Assembly: GCF_002902945.1 (NCBI RefSeq) | Contig: NZ_CP026102.1 | Coordinates: forward strand, 1,488,001-1,552,000 | Source of the DNA: Paraburkholderia caribensis | Lineage (GTDB): Bacteria > Pseudomonadota > Gammaproteobacteria > Burkholderiales > Burkholderiaceae | Direction of reading: 5' to 3' | DNA length: 64,000 bases | Part shown: piece by piece, positions 23,601-32,489 of the stretch | Position numbering within the stretch: the first letter of the stretch is position 1 | Layout: each line of letters begins with the position of its first letter | Translations under genes and position numbers: made by a program | Notes under the pieces: model-generated | Database searches by the model: none | Seen by the model: the letters and a program-made list of their open reading frames with translations, nothing else | Told to the model about the DNA's origin: nothing

Positions 23601-25646
23601 CATCGCGATCAGTTGGCCGCGATCGTCCCAGGTGTAGGTATCGCGCGAACCGTCGGGCTGCTCGACCCGCACGATCTGGTTGTGATAGTCATAGCGATGA
23701 ACCGTCGCGTGGCCATCGGCGTCGGTCACCTTCGTGTACCAGTGCTCGCGGTGGTACTCGAAGAACAGTTCTGCGTAGCGCTCGCCTGGATACCGGTCGT
23801 TGCAGCGCCATTCGTGAACGCACTTCGCATCGGCTGGCGCGGGCGATCCTGCGCGCCGGGCAGGCCAGTCCCATTCGAGACAGGTCGCGAAACCGTTGAA
23901 GTCGGTGTAGCGGGTGAGCAGATGCTGTTCGTACGCATAAGTCCGGCGGTGGCCGAGCACATCCGTGTGCCCGATCAGATCGCCTTCGCGACTGTACTCA
24001 TAGCGCGCAAGTACATCGAGCGTACCGCCTGCGGCATCCAGACGCCGGATCGCTGTCACCCGCCCGCCGGTGTAATCGAGCGCGACAGCAAGGCCGTGCC
24101 CATCCGACAGGCCGGCCAGCTCGCCCGCAGTGTTATAGGCGAGCGTCACGCCCAGGCCGTCGCGTGCCGTGCGAGCCGTCAGAACATAGCGGCGCGCCGA
24201 TGGTGTCGCACGGAGTTCGTAGTCTTCACGCGAGCCGTCCAGAAAGCGCAACTGCACGCGCCGCGTATCCGGACGGCTGACCGTCATCTGCTCGCGCGGC
24301 ACGTCGAGCGCCTCGCCGATCTCAACGCGCGGCAATTCGACCGCTCGGCCATCGGCGTCGAAATAAGTCAGTCTCCCGTCCTGCTCGCTCAGCGACAGGT
24401 GATATGGGCTGCTCCAGCGCGCGCCCAGTGCGCTGCCGTCGTACGCGGCGAGGCTCGAACGATAAAGACGCGTCCACACAATGGGCACGACGCCATCGAG
24501 CGCGAAGTCGGTCTGCTCGAGGTTCTCGTCGCCCATCGCGTAGTTGATCGAGCCGCCGCCTTTCACGGGTGGGCAGCCGCAGCCGTTTCTGGCCGGCGTC
24601 TGGCTGGTCTGGGCGCCCTGCTGCGTGCGCTGCTCGTGGCTTCCGGGCTTCTGGTCGGGTTCCGTTCGCGCGCCCGTCGAGACCTGCGCTTCATGCGACG
24701 GCGCGGGCTGATGCGGCTCGTGGCTTGCGCCGCCGTTGCGCCCGGCGGGAGGGTGCGCGCCTTCACCATGCGGCAGCGACGGCTGCGGTTCGGACAGGTT
24801 GCGTCGGTGGCCAATGGCCTGAGCGATCTGCCACGCCATGTACGCCAGCGAGCCCGCCTCCGCTGCCGTGCCGATCGCCTGGCCGATCATCGCCGGCGCG
24901 TTGCGGTCGAATTCGGCAAGCCACGCGAGGATCTTCGACTTCAGGCCCGTGTGACCGAGCAACTGATCGAGCGCCACCAGCGCGATATGTTCCTGCGAAG
25001 GCACCCACGAGAAGAATCCATCGTTCTTCCCGATGCGCGCCATCTGATCCTCCACCGAGGTCGGGTCCTCGATGAACCGCGCGAAGCTGCGGCTGATGGT
25101 GCGCAGACCATTGATGATTTCATTCTTCCAGCTCTCCAGATGCTTATCGAGCGTCAACATGAAATCCTGGGCGTCGCCTCCCGCCGCCGCCCACAGCAGG
25201 TCCACCGCAACGCCCACCCCGCCCGATGCAAATGCCAGCAGCACATCCTTGACCACCGCGCGCGCCGGACGGCTCGCATTGCCCGCGCCGGGAATGACAC
25301 CGATCGCGTCGATGGCGAGCACGCCCCAGTGCAGCACGTTCTCCGCGTATTTCTTGCCGCTTGCGGGATCGGGCTCATTCCTGAATAGCCGGTACAGGTC
25401 GGTGCCCACGTCCGCGAGCGACATCGCGTTGCCCACCAGCGGGACCATGTAGAGGCACTGGATAAAGATCTGCTGCGCATGGTCCTTCACCGATTCGACG
25501 GCGACCCGCTTGAGCTCGGGCTGTGCCGCGACCGCCGGGGCTGGCACCGGGCTTATCAGCAGGCGGCGCTGTACGGCGTTGTCATGAAGGACGGCGGGAA
25601 CGGGAGCGGCCGGGCTAGCTGAGCCGGCTGAAACTTGCGATGCCAT
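20619..25646 (-). CDS. Full-length Rhs toxin of a type VI effector unit, SHH/HNH-like nuclease tip
   Basis: 1675 residues from the ATG at 25646 (a TTG lies six bases upstream; neither has a clear ribosome site). Residues 1-340 are an N-terminal region with hydrophobic stretches and a Pro/His/Gly-rich linker. A DUF6531-type segment follows (GGGSINYAMGDENLEQTDFA). About 1100 residues of YD repeats form the Rhs shell (for example GRLVSARDCSGYETRYQYDA), closing at YYDPYAGRFISKDPIGLAGG and SWIDPLGL, the usual self-cleavage region. The tip contains a CPCDC cluster and DPDSHHVIQNAAVRDVT, the SHH signature of HNH/endonuclease VII-fold toxins (Tox-SHH), so DNA cleavage is likely. It lies 54 bases after vgrG and is followed by its immunity gene. 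Confidence 0.9.
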   Translation of the reverse strand: MASQVSAGSASPAAPVPAVLHDNAVQRRLLISPVPAPAVAAQPELKRVAVESVKDHAQQIFIQCLYMVPLVGNAMSLADVGTDLYRLFRNEPDPASGKKYAENVLHWGVLAIDAIGVIPGAGNASRPARAVVKDVLLAFASGGVGVAVDLLWAAAGGDAQDFMLTLDKHLESWKNEIINGLRTISRSFARFIEDPTSVEDQMARIGKNDGFFSWVPSQEHIALVALDQLLGHTGLKSKILAWLAEFDRNAPAMIGQAIGTAAEAGSLAYMAWQIAQAIGHRRNLSEPQPSLPHGEGAHPPAGRNGGASHEPHQPAPSHEAQVSTGARTEPDQKPGSHEQRTQQGAQTSQTPARNGCGCPPVKGGGSINYAMGDENLEQTDFALDGVVPIVWTRLYRSSLAAYDGSALGARWSSPYHLSLSEQDGRLTYFDADGRAVELPRVEIGEALDVPREQMTVSRPDTRRVQLRFLDGSREDYELRATPSARRYVLTARTARDGLGVTLAYNTAGELAGLSDGHGLAVALDYTGGRVTAIRRLDAAGGTLDVLARYEYSREGDLIGHTDVLGHRRTYAYEQHLLTRYTDFNGFATCLEWDWPARRAGSPAPADAKCVHEWRCNDRYPGERYAELFFEYHREHWYTKVTDADGHATVHRYDYHNQIVRVEQPDGSRDTYTWDDRGQLIAMQNGAGQIERFVYDEAGRISAVTDALGNTTRTEYDAAGLPVQVTNAAGDVTRTVYDALGRPASVTNAAGATGYRWSDSGRLIALTDPKGGTREFAYDSAGRLVSARDCSGYETRYQYDARGHLLARTDALGQVTSYRHDARGQLLQVTRPDGIGEQLAYDAEGNLTTYTDGAGQVTRYTYNGNHQPYSRTDAAGHTLAYNYDRQWRLTQLRNENGSTMRFRYDALGRLVEETGFDDSVTQYGYDAAGRLAQSRQGDAWTAYTRDALGRLTRRDMRGPNGTVSERFYHDLRGRLTTAQTEDSTVRLHYDDAGHLIAEEQHVGLALGESYVAVSRHEYDALGNRIRTTLPNTRTIDWLRYGSGHVHGVQLDGQPLLDFERDRLHRETGRVHAGFSQQREYDPAGRLTRFSVMSAHRSVQHERLAERRLRYDAAGQLARIDDRTRGASEYGYDPVGRLLKAVTPELTERFAFDPAGNPVDPAKIPSYPEGLETDHERTARYAREAAEDAEWMRAHPGQKPFSRHDARGVQDREKVEAWRRSLPKWLDNVMGEYLGVTYEYDAHGNLARRREPGGLTWLYRWDAAGRLKEARRYARPPAAHEVDHQVRTADEIRFVTGKVQPEVSVRLCYDAFGRRTLKEVERAGGGVDRTVFTWDGDLMLLEERFHEAPVGRRDEGRRTYGGVRLVRENPDDAYALPVAQRQHTLEAGRNQWRASSVYLYEPGTFVPLARLDETLEQAAYLATGTDGRFVEYPARTRHATYFYQNDHLGTPQELVDESGKVVWLGRYRAWGALRGAKLGDGAAETGNLIRAQGQYHDEELGLHYNRHRYYDPYAGRFISKDPIGLAGGVNEYQYAPNPISWIDPLGLARRPCPCDCEKILKESGRGYGAYSEVDPDSHHVIQNAAVRDVTDYSRSQAPAVQLNGPSTSVGSEHYIATQVQRQAGGGTYAAERRIGYRALRRGGVSQDEARCHIMRADNYFSGLGVGPHTVLRVPGNR

Positions 25647-25700
25647 ATTCAAGGTACGTTGTTATTCTTTATCGAATCACGCGCGATGTCGCCAAACGGC

Positions 25701-28607
25701 CTAGCGCACTGTTCTCGCGAGCGAAACCGGCGATTGACCATGGACCTCAGCCGGACCGGCCGACTGCATGGCCGACGGCTGGCCGACTGCATGGCCCACC
25801 TGAGCGGCAAGCGCGCCGGGCGTGGCCTGGCTCGCAGCAGCGCTGCCCCCCATCGCAGCTGTCGCAGCGGCGGACACAAGTGGGCCCGGGACATCGGCCA
25901 ACACACCGGCTGAATGCATTGCCGCGCCCTCGACCTGCGCGAGTACGTCGGCGCCAGTGCCTCGACCAGCCTTGATCGCACCATCGATGCCGCCACCGGC
26001 TACCGTCCCGGCCAGCGCAGGCGCCGCAGAAAGGGCTTGAGCCGTCATGCTCGGCAGCGCACGCGTGTCCCCGCTGGTCATCGTCTGCGGACGACCATCG
26101 GGGTCTGCGAATCTGCGGCTTCGCGACTCGAACGAACCGTCCTCTTCGAAGTACTGCACGCGCCCCCCACCTCGCGGGACGTTGGCCACTGTCGCCTTGC
26201 CATCGGCATCGAGACGACCTGCCCGGGAGCTTCCATCCGGAAAGACAATCTTGTATTTGGCGTTCTTTACCGGCTCGCCATTCGGATACGTATGCCACAG
26301 CTGCAAGCCTGTGTCCTGCTGCGTCGGCAAGACAGGCAATGCCGCTTGCTGCGTGGCCGAGCCGCCGATGCGCAACGGCCCCTTCAAAGTGATCTCTCCC
26401 GCACTGCCAATCTCGACCTGTGAACCCTCGAGCCTGATATACGAACCACCGCACATCAACATCAGCGACTTGCTCGCGTTCAATGTGACGGTATCTTGCG
26501 TGCTGGATATGGAAACGCCTTTCAATGCCGTGAGTTCGAGCGCATCGGACTGCGCCTGCATCTCGAGCTTGCCTTTACCGGAATAAAGCTTCATTCCCTG
26601 CGCGTTGGCGTACAGCGAGACCGCATTGCCGGCCGCAACCGTGTAGTTACCGCCGACGGCTGTATCCGCATTTCCCCCCGCCGTCGCAAACAGATGGCCT
26701 CCCGCCGCGATCTGCATGTGTTCGCCGCTCGTGAACGCCATGCCGTGCGGCGCGGAAGCGAGAATGACGGCCTGCTGGAGGTGCCTGATCCGACGTTCGA
26801 GCAAGTCCTGCTGTTCCTCGCATGCGGCGACGACCGCCTTTGCCTGGGTCACTGCGTCGGAAAGGCTCCGCATCCGGGCCTGGGCCGTCGACAGTTGCTG
26901 CTGGGCCTGCTGCATGTCGAGCGCCTGTCCTTCTGCCTTGCTCTGCGCGTCTGCGCTGATAAAGATGCCTTTACCGGCGCGTAATACGCCCCAATCGTCC
27001 GTGCGCAATTCATAGCCGTCGCCGCGCTGTTGCCTGTTGCGATCGACGAGAAAACCCATGTTCAATTGCGTCTTGCCGTACTCGGTCGCTAGCTTGACGC
27101 CCTCCTGGCCTTGCCAGTCCTCCATGCGCAGCTTGTTGTTGCTTTGCGTGCGGATGACATTGCGAGAGAGCCATCTGTCGTCGCTCGTCACGTGGTCGGT
27201 CGACTGGCTGTTGTGCAGCGCGTGCGCGATATAGGGCCGGTCAGGATTGCCGTCATGAAAGGCAACCGCTACCTCGGTGCCGTCGATCAGCGGAAAGTGA
27301 AACCCCGTCTGCAGCGCCCCGGCGAAAGGCTTAGCAAGACGCAAAGGAACGCTCTCTCCGCCCGGACTCCAGGTCGAGAAATCCAGATCGAAACGGACAA
27401 CGTAGTAACCTTGCTGGGTGAGGTACGCGTACTTGTACTGGCCCGGCGACGTCACGCGCGCGCTCAGCGTGCCGGTGATCTTCGGCCATCGGGCTTCGTC
27501 GCATTTCAACCGGAAACGCCGGTCGGCGGGAATCGCCTCATAGCTGTTCGTGTACGCCTCATCGCGCGAACCACGGTGCGAAACGGCGATAATGACCTGC
27601 CCGTTGGGCGCATCCGGCAAGACCTCGTCCGTGTGCAGCACGCGCGCCGGTCGCAATCCGACCACATTGCTCTCGCCTTCATAGACGACCTGCCACGCAA
27701 CCTCGACCTCGTGGCGCAATTGCGCTTCCCACTGCGCTCCGTCACCGTCCTGATGATGCGTACCCCAGATGTATTGCGGGCCGTATGTCGTCTTGTCGTC
27801 ACGCGACACGTTGGCTTCGGCCTTGAATCGCTCGAATGCCTGATCGGGATTGTAGTCAGCCACCGTGACCGATTGCGCGACCGTGCGAGCCGCCGTCCTG
27901 ATCGAGAACAGCGCCTCGACGCCAGCCTCCAGCCCTGACGTCTCACGGTACGGCACGTGCAGCGCGGGCGTGTAGATATAGTGGTCGACGTCGTCGCAAA
28001 AATTCAGCACGTCGCCGTGCTCACCCTCGTCGATGTGGCAGAAGATGCCTTCCTTCTGCATCAGCATCTGGACGTACGAGAGGTCGTCTGTCTGGTAAGC
28101 AAAGCGGAACGCGTGCTGCGGATATTGCCGGCGCAGGGTGAAACTGAACTGGTGGCCCTTGAAGCCATGCTCGCGCAAGATCGATTCAATGATCTCCGGC
28201 GCATTTTGATGCTGGAAGATCCGGCTCGCACGGACCTGTTTGAGCTTTGCGAAATGCGCTTCGACGACCATCTCGTAGCTGCTGAAATCGTGCGTCGTCT
28301 TCAGTTTGGTGAAATGTGTGAGCCAGCCCGAAAAGGTCCGGCGATCCCCATCCACAGGAACGATCGAGAACACGGCATCCTTGCCGAGATAGTCGGCGCG
28401 CAGCAGGCCCTCTGGATGAGTCAACCTGATCGTGACGCGCCACGGTTCACCAAGCTTTTCCACGGCCTCGAACGATACGACCGACAGTTGCGATGCACTC
28501 GCCGTCCCGGGCACATCCAGAAAGTACGCCTGACGTCCGGTCTGCGACTTGCTGTTCAGCAGTTCGCCAACCGTGACACTGCCCGCCTCGATCATTTCAC
28601 GTTTCAT
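25701..28607 (-). CDS. vgrG: VgrG, type VI secretion spike protein with C-terminal extension
   Basis: 968 residues. The gp27-like part opens with YFLDVPGTASASQLSVVSFE and the gp5-like OB fold contains HFPLIDGTEVAVAFHDGNPD. The DUF2345 beta-helix stretch follows (GGNADTAVGGNYTVAAGNAV, and GGSYIRLEGSQVEIGSAGEI). A short coiled coil (about residues 560-610) interrupts it, as in other Burkholderia VgrGs. The last 200 residues are an extension: a beta-rich transthyretin-like segment (AKYKIVFPDGSSRAGRLDAD) and an Ala/Gly-rich tail. VgrG trimers tip the secretion tube and carry effectors; here the cargo is surely the neighbouring Rhs protein. No sheath or baseplate genes are in the window, so the apparatus must be encoded elsewhere. 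Confidence 0.95.
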   Translation of the reverse strand: MKREMIEAGSVTVGELLNSKSQTGRQAYFLDVPGTASASQLSVVSFEAVEKLGEPWRVTIRLTHPEGLLRADYLGKDAVFSIVPVDGDRRTFSGWLTHFTKLKTTHDFSSYEMVVEAHFAKLKQVRASRIFQHQNAPEIIESILREHGFKGHQFSFTLRRQYPQHAFRFAYQTDDLSYVQMLMQKEGIFCHIDEGEHGDVLNFCDDVDHYIYTPALHVPYRETSGLEAGVEALFSIRTAARTVAQSVTVADYNPDQAFERFKAEANVSRDDKTTYGPQYIWGTHHQDGDGAQWEAQLRHEVEVAWQVVYEGESNVVGLRPARVLHTDEVLPDAPNGQVIIAVSHRGSRDEAYTNSYEAIPADRRFRLKCDEARWPKITGTLSARVTSPGQYKYAYLTQQGYYVVRFDLDFSTWSPGGESVPLRLAKPFAGALQTGFHFPLIDGTEVAVAFHDGNPDRPYIAHALHNSQSTDHVTSDDRWLSRNVIRTQSNNKLRMEDWQGQEGVKLATEYGKTQLNMGFLVDRNRQQRGDGYELRTDDWGVLRAGKGIFISADAQSKAEGQALDMQQAQQQLSTAQARMRSLSDAVTQAKAVVAACEEQQDLLERRIRHLQQAVILASAPHGMAFTSGEHMQIAAGGHLFATAGGNADTAVGGNYTVAAGNAVSLYANAQGMKLYSGKGKLEMQAQSDALELTALKGVSISSTQDTVTLNASKSLMLMCGGSYIRLEGSQVEIGSAGEITLKGPLRIGGSATQQAALPVLPTQQDTGLQLWHTYPNGEPVKNAKYKIVFPDGSSRAGRLDADGKATVANVPRGGGRVQYFEEDGSFESRSRRFADPDGRPQTMTSGDTRALPSMTAQALSAAPALAGTVAGGGIDGAIKAGRGTGADVLAQVEGAAMHSAGVLADVPGPLVSAAATAAMGGSAAASQATPGALAAQVGHAVGQPSAMQSAGPAEVHGQSPVSLARTVR

Positions 28608-28682
28608 GACTTCGTTTTTTGCTACTACTGGTGTTGATGGCCCGCGAAAGGCGCCCTCCGCCTGACGAATGCTAAAGACGCC

Positions 28683-28940
28683 TTATCGGATAGACGCAAA
28701 CGATCCGGCTGCAATCAACGCGCACCCGCAGGCACATCGGTGTCCATCGAGCGCAACTTTCCTGCCGTTGTCCAGCACCATGTCGGAACCTTCGATGATC
28801 TCGTTGATGCCGTGCATGGGACACGAAATCAGGTCGAACTGCCGTGCCACCTGACGTCCGAGCACGAGCATCGTGCTGGATCCGGTGATAACGAATCCGC
28901 CATGCGTGTTCGCGTCGCCGACGCACGCAATAGATGTCAT
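28683..28940 (-). CDS. PAAR-domain protein, type VI spike tip
   Basis: An 85-residue protein with the PAAR pattern: an early GDANTHGGFVITGSS, then VARQFDLISCPMHGINEIIE and DNGRKVALDGHRCACGCALI, carrying the His and Cys residues that bind the zinc at the spike point. The ATG has GAGGGCG upstream. It is the first gene of the PAAR-vgrG-rhs-immunity unit, 75 bases before vgrG, and sharpens the VgrG spike that delivers the Rhs toxin. I see no separate DUF1795-type chaperone gene. Confidence 0.9.
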   Translation of the reverse strand: MTSIACVGDANTHGGFVITGSSTMLVLGRQVARQFDLISCPMHGINEIIEGSDMVLDNGRKVALDGHRCACGCALIAAGSFASIR

Positions 28941-29291
28941 CTCAACGCCCTCATAGCTTTGCCATGTCGATCCGCGCGCACAGGATCATTGTTTGTTCTT
29001 GTCCCCAAGGGTCTCCCCTCTCGCCCAGAACACTAACCTGGTAGATCTGATGAGAGTGTGGAATTATGTAAAAATTGATTAGGATGATTAATCTCTATCA
29101 AGATACGCCGACTTTGCACGCGTTCCGATCCAGCGCGGCGAAGCAAAAACTTTTCTATGCAGCGGAATAATTTCACGGCTGCTTCGTTGCTCGCCGAAAT
29201 GTCGAAAATGGACCGCCAACGAAGGAATAAACCCCACCCTCACCCCGTTCAATGACCGTCACGACCTTTCGACAAAGCAAGGAGTGCGGTC
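28941..29291. other. Divergent intergenic region, AT-rich
   Basis: About 350 bases between the PAAR gene (minus) and the lipoprotein gene (plus). The middle, near 29040-29100, is clearly AT-rich compared with the rest of the window, as expected for divergent promoters and for silencing by nucleoid proteins of an acquired effector locus. I see no gene and no definite promoter motif. Confidence 0.5.
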
Positions 29292-30470
29292 ATGAAGTCT
29301 CTCTTCGAGGTGTTCGGCATCGCAGCCTGTGGCGCGGCTTTAGCGACGCTCGTTTCATGCGGCGGCGGTTCCGGGTCGAACAACATGGGCACGCCTGCGC
29401 CGTCGTCGTTCACGGCGGCGGCTGTGGTTTCCGACGGCGCCGTGTCCGCGCCCCACACCGACCCGAATCTGAAGAACGCCTGGGGCGTTGCGTTCAATCC
29501 AAAAGGCTTCGTCTGGGTCGCCGACAACGGCACCAATCTCGCAACGCTCTACGACGGCAACGGCGTGCCGCAATCGCTCGTCGTCACGATACCGGCTGGC
29601 ACCAACGGCAACGCAGCACCCACGGGCATCGTGTTCAACGGCACGCAGAACTTCACCGTCACCCAGAACGGCAAATCAGGCGTCGCGGCCTTCATCTTCG
29701 CTGGCGAAGGCGGCACGGTTGCGGCATGGGCGCCCGCTGTGGGGCCGACCAATGCCTTCACGATGTACGACGACGGCGCAGGCGGCGCCGTGTACAAAGG
29801 GCTCGCGCTCGCGGCAAACAACGGCAGCAACTTCCTCTATGCAACCGACTTTCATAACAACAAAATCGACGTGTTCGATTCGAACTTCGCGAAGGTGACG
29901 ATGCCGGGCGGCTTCAAGGACAGCGCCATTCCCGCCGGTTTCGCGCCGTTCGGCATCCAGTTGATCGGCTCGAACCTGTTCGTCACCTACGCGATGCAGG
30001 ACGCGGACAAGCATGACAACGTGTCGGGCGCGGGCCTCGGCATGGTCGACATATTCGACACGGCGGGCAATCTCAAGCAGCACTTTGCGACGGGCGCGCC
30101 GTTGAACGCGCCGTGGGGCATCGCGCAGGCGCCAGGCAACTTCGGCACGCTTAGCGGCGCGATTCTGATCGGAAATTTCGGCGACGGCACGATCAACGCG
30201 TTCGATGCGTCGAGCGGCAAGTCGATGGGGCCGTTGAAGTCGTCGAATGGCAGCGCGATCGTCGAGCCCGGCTTGTGGGGCATCGCATTCGGCAACAACC
30301 TGAGCAACCAGCCTTCGAATACGCTGTTCTTCGCAGCGGGGCCGAATGACGAAGCAAACGGCGTCTACGGAAGAATCGATCTGAATCCGGCTTCCAGTTC
30401 GGGCACGGGCAGCAGTTCCGGCTCCGGCACGGGATCGAGCTCGAGCGGCGGTGCGAGCGTCGGCATGTAG
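29292..30470 (+). CDS. TIGR03118 family lipoprotein, beta-propeller-like
   Basis: 392 residues. The N-terminus is a lipoprotein signal (KSLFEVFGIAACGAALATLV before SCGGGSG), so the mature protein is lipid-anchored. The body is a repeated beta pattern (AWGVAFNPKGFVWVADNGTN, PTGIVFNGTQNF, APWGIAQAPGNFG, GLWGIAFGNN) characteristic of the TIGR03118 family, with NHL-like propeller character. The C-terminus is a Ser/Gly-rich tail. AAGGAG precedes the ATG. Function is unknown. It is a single-gene unit ending at the hairpin at 30501. Confidence 0.88.
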   Translation: MKSLFEVFGIAACGAALATLVSCGGGSGSNNMGTPAPSSFTAAAVVSDGAVSAPHTDPNLKNAWGVAFNPKGFVWVADNGTNLATLYDGNGVPQSLVVTIPAGTNGNAAPTGIVFNGTQNFTVTQNGKSGVAAFIFAGEGGTVAAWAPAVGPTNAFTMYDDGAGGAVYKGLALAANNGSNFLYATDFHNNKIDVFDSNFAKVTMPGGFKDSAIPAGFAPFGIQLIGSNLFVTYAMQDADKHDNVSGAGLGMVDIFDTAGNLKQHFATGAPLNAPWGIAQAPGNFGTLSGAILIGNFGDGTINAFDASSGKSMGPLKSSNGSAIVEPGLWGIAFGNNLSNQPSNTLFFAAGPNDEANGVYGRIDLNPASSSGTGSSSGSGTGSSSSGGASVGM

Positions 30471-30500
30471 CGCGCTGCCCTTTCTTCACCCGCAAAATAT

Positions 30501-30529
30501 AACGGCCGCTCATTCATCGAGCGGCCGTT
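30501..30529. terminator. Bidirectional terminator between the lipoprotein gene and rpoN
   Basis: Perfect 11-base arms AACGGCCGCTC and GAGCGGCCGTT with a 7-base loop (ATTCATC). It lies between two converging genes (ends at 30470 and 30580). It is flanked by AAAATAT on one side and TTACTTACC on the other, so it can serve both. Confidence 0.82.
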
Positions 30530-30579
30530 ACTTACCTCACGTAACGCGATCCAGTATCTCGCGCCCGGATCAGCGTGCG

Positions 30580-32073
30580 TCAAACCTGTCGGCGTAACTC
30601 CGCAGGCGGCACCTTCATCAGATGGCGATACTTCGCCACCGTACGTCGCGCGACAAGCACGCCCTGATCGGCGAGCATTTTCGCGAGCGCAACATCGGAC
30701 AGTGGATCGCGCGTGTTTTCCGCAGCGATCATTTCCTTGAGCAGCGCACGCACGGCCGCTGCCGAACAGGTGCCGCCGCTTTCCGTACCTAGTTCGCGCG
30801 GGAAGAAATGCTTGAACTCGAAGATGCCGCGCGGCGTCGCCATGTACTTGTTGCCCGTCGCGCGCGAAATCGTCGATTCGTGCAGGCCGAGCTCCTCGGC
30901 CACGTCGCGCAATACAAGCGGCTTCAACGCGATCTCGCCGTACTGGAAGAATGGCTTCTGATGCGCGACGATGCACTCGGCGACCCGCTGAATCGTTTCG
31001 AAGCGCTGTTGAGCGTTGCGAATCAGCCAGCGCGCTTCCTGCAATTGCTGCGCGAGCGGCGAGCGGCTCGTGCCCGCCGACTGCGCGAACAGTTCCGCGT
31101 ACATGCGGTGTATGCGCGCGCGCGGCAGCACGGCGGGATTGACGGTCACCACCCACTTGTTGCGCACGCTGCGCACGATCACATCCGGCACGATGTAATT
31201 GTCATCGGCGCGGCCATACGAATTACCCGGCTTCGGGTCCAGCTTGCGCACGAGTGCGCACGCCACGCGCAATTCCTCGGCATCGCAGCCGATCTGCTTC
31301 TGCAATTCGGCGTGCTCGCGCCGCGCAAGACGGTCGAGATGATGCTCGACTACCTGCTTCGCCACGTCGCGGCCCGGCGTATCGGCGGGTAGCGCATCGA
31401 TCTGCAGCGCCAGACACTCCGACAAGGACCGCGCCGCGAGCCCCGGACGGTCCAGCGTCTGCACGAGCCTCAGCGCGACCAGCAACTCCTCCTCCGTCAA
31501 CGCGGGTTCGATGTCGAACACGTCCGTGAGATCGGCGAGGTCCTGGCGCAGATAGCCGTCGTCGTCGAGTGCTTCGATGATGAGACGCGCCACTTCGCGG
31601 TCGCGGTCTTCGAGACGGTAGAGACGCAGCGCATCGTGCAGCTGCTCGTGCAGCGTCGGTTGCACGCGCGCCCATTCGGTCGGGTCGGCGGCATCGGAGT
31701 CGCCGTTGTAGCGCGACGCGCCGCGGCCGTAGGTGTCGCCCGAATAATCGCCGCCTGAATAGTCGCCGCCGTCATCCGACGACGATGATGCAACGCTTTC
31801 CGTGGCCGGCTCCGCCGACGCGCTTTCGAGCGCGCTGTCGCGCTCCGTGACAGGCAGCGCTTCGCCGTCGGCTCCGTTGCCATCGGCCGTCTTGCCTGCT
31901 GACAGGTCTTCCGAAACAGACGGGTCGTATTCGAGGAAAGGATTGGTGTCGAGCGCGTTGCGCAGTTCCTGCTGAAATTCCAGCGACGACAGTTGAAGCA
32001 GACGCACGGACTGCTGCAGGCGCGGCGTGAGCGCGAAAGTTTGCTTCGCGCGTAGTTCGATTGTAGGCGGCAT
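30580..32073 (-). CDS. rpoN: RNA polymerase sigma-54 factor
   Basis: 497 residues, the normal length. Region I is the Gln/Leu-rich activator-interaction segment (LRAKQTFALTPRLQQSVRLL, then SSLEFQQELRNALDTNPFLE). An acidic linker (Glu/Asp/Ser-rich) follows, then the core-binding region and the helix-turn-helix. The RpoN box ARRTVAKYR, which reads the -24 element, is present near the C-terminus. The ATG has AGGAAGAG upstream. The usual rpoN partners (lptB, hpf, ptsN) are absent, so this is probably the second, stand-alone rpoN copy known in several Burkholderiaceae. Sigma-54-like promoters lie upstream of several neighbouring genes. Confidence 0.95.
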   Translation of the reverse strand: MPPTIELRAKQTFALTPRLQQSVRLLQLSSLEFQQELRNALDTNPFLEYDPSVSEDLSAGKTADGNGADGEALPVTERDSALESASAEPATESVASSSSDDGGDYSGGDYSGDTYGRGASRYNGDSDAADPTEWARVQPTLHEQLHDALRLYRLEDRDREVARLIIEALDDDGYLRQDLADLTDVFDIEPALTEEELLVALRLVQTLDRPGLAARSLSECLALQIDALPADTPGRDVAKQVVEHHLDRLARREHAELQKQIGCDAEELRVACALVRKLDPKPGNSYGRADDNYIVPDVIVRSVRNKWVVTVNPAVLPRARIHRMYAELFAQSAGTSRSPLAQQLQEARWLIRNAQQRFETIQRVAECIVAHQKPFFQYGEIALKPLVLRDVAEELGLHESTISRATGNKYMATPRGIFEFKHFFPRELGTESGGTCSAAAVRALLKEMIAAENTRDPLSDVALAKMLADQGVLVARRTVAKYRHLMKVPPAELRRQV

Positions 32074-32292
32074 ACAGACTCTTCCTGTGATGGGTCCAAA
32101 CAGCTTCGGCCTAACCTACGCAACTGTCGTACCAGTTCTCGCAACTGTCTGTTTTGATTCGCCTTTGTGCTGCTGAAGCGCACGCCGCGTGCCTGTTCTT
32201 CGCGCGCATTTTACAAACGCTCTGAAATTCGAACCGAATCATGCGGCATCGGTGCAGGCGGGCCGATCACGCAGCCCACGACGACATCGCTG

Positions 32293-32307
32293 GGCACGGC
32301 GCTTGCT
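32293..32307 (+). promoter_or_regulatory. Candidate sigma-54 promoter of the BON-domain gene
   Basis: GGCAC-GGCGC-TTGCT matches the -24/-12 pattern GGCAY-N5-TTGCW exactly. It faces the BON gene, leaving a leader of about 170 bases before the ATG at 32490. The spacing between the invariant GG and GC is the required ten bases. Confidence 0.55.
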
Positions 32308-32489
32308 GACCGTCGCTCAGGGACGCGCCACCGAGCAGGAGAGAAACGCGGCGCGTCCTGTGTCGGCGACGGACCAGACGGAACCGCGGCGGCAGTGTTC
32401 TTTGGTCGGGTCATCGGCGGCGACGAGCCGCGATCGATCGCACGGACAACAGGACCGCAACCCTGATCATCAACCGAGAAGGAGAAACC

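Noticed and set aside
21000..24500. Many short repeated units that might suggest a CRISPR or satellite array
   Set aside because: They are the degenerate YD repeats of the Rhs coding sequence, with no constant spacers and an intact reading frame.
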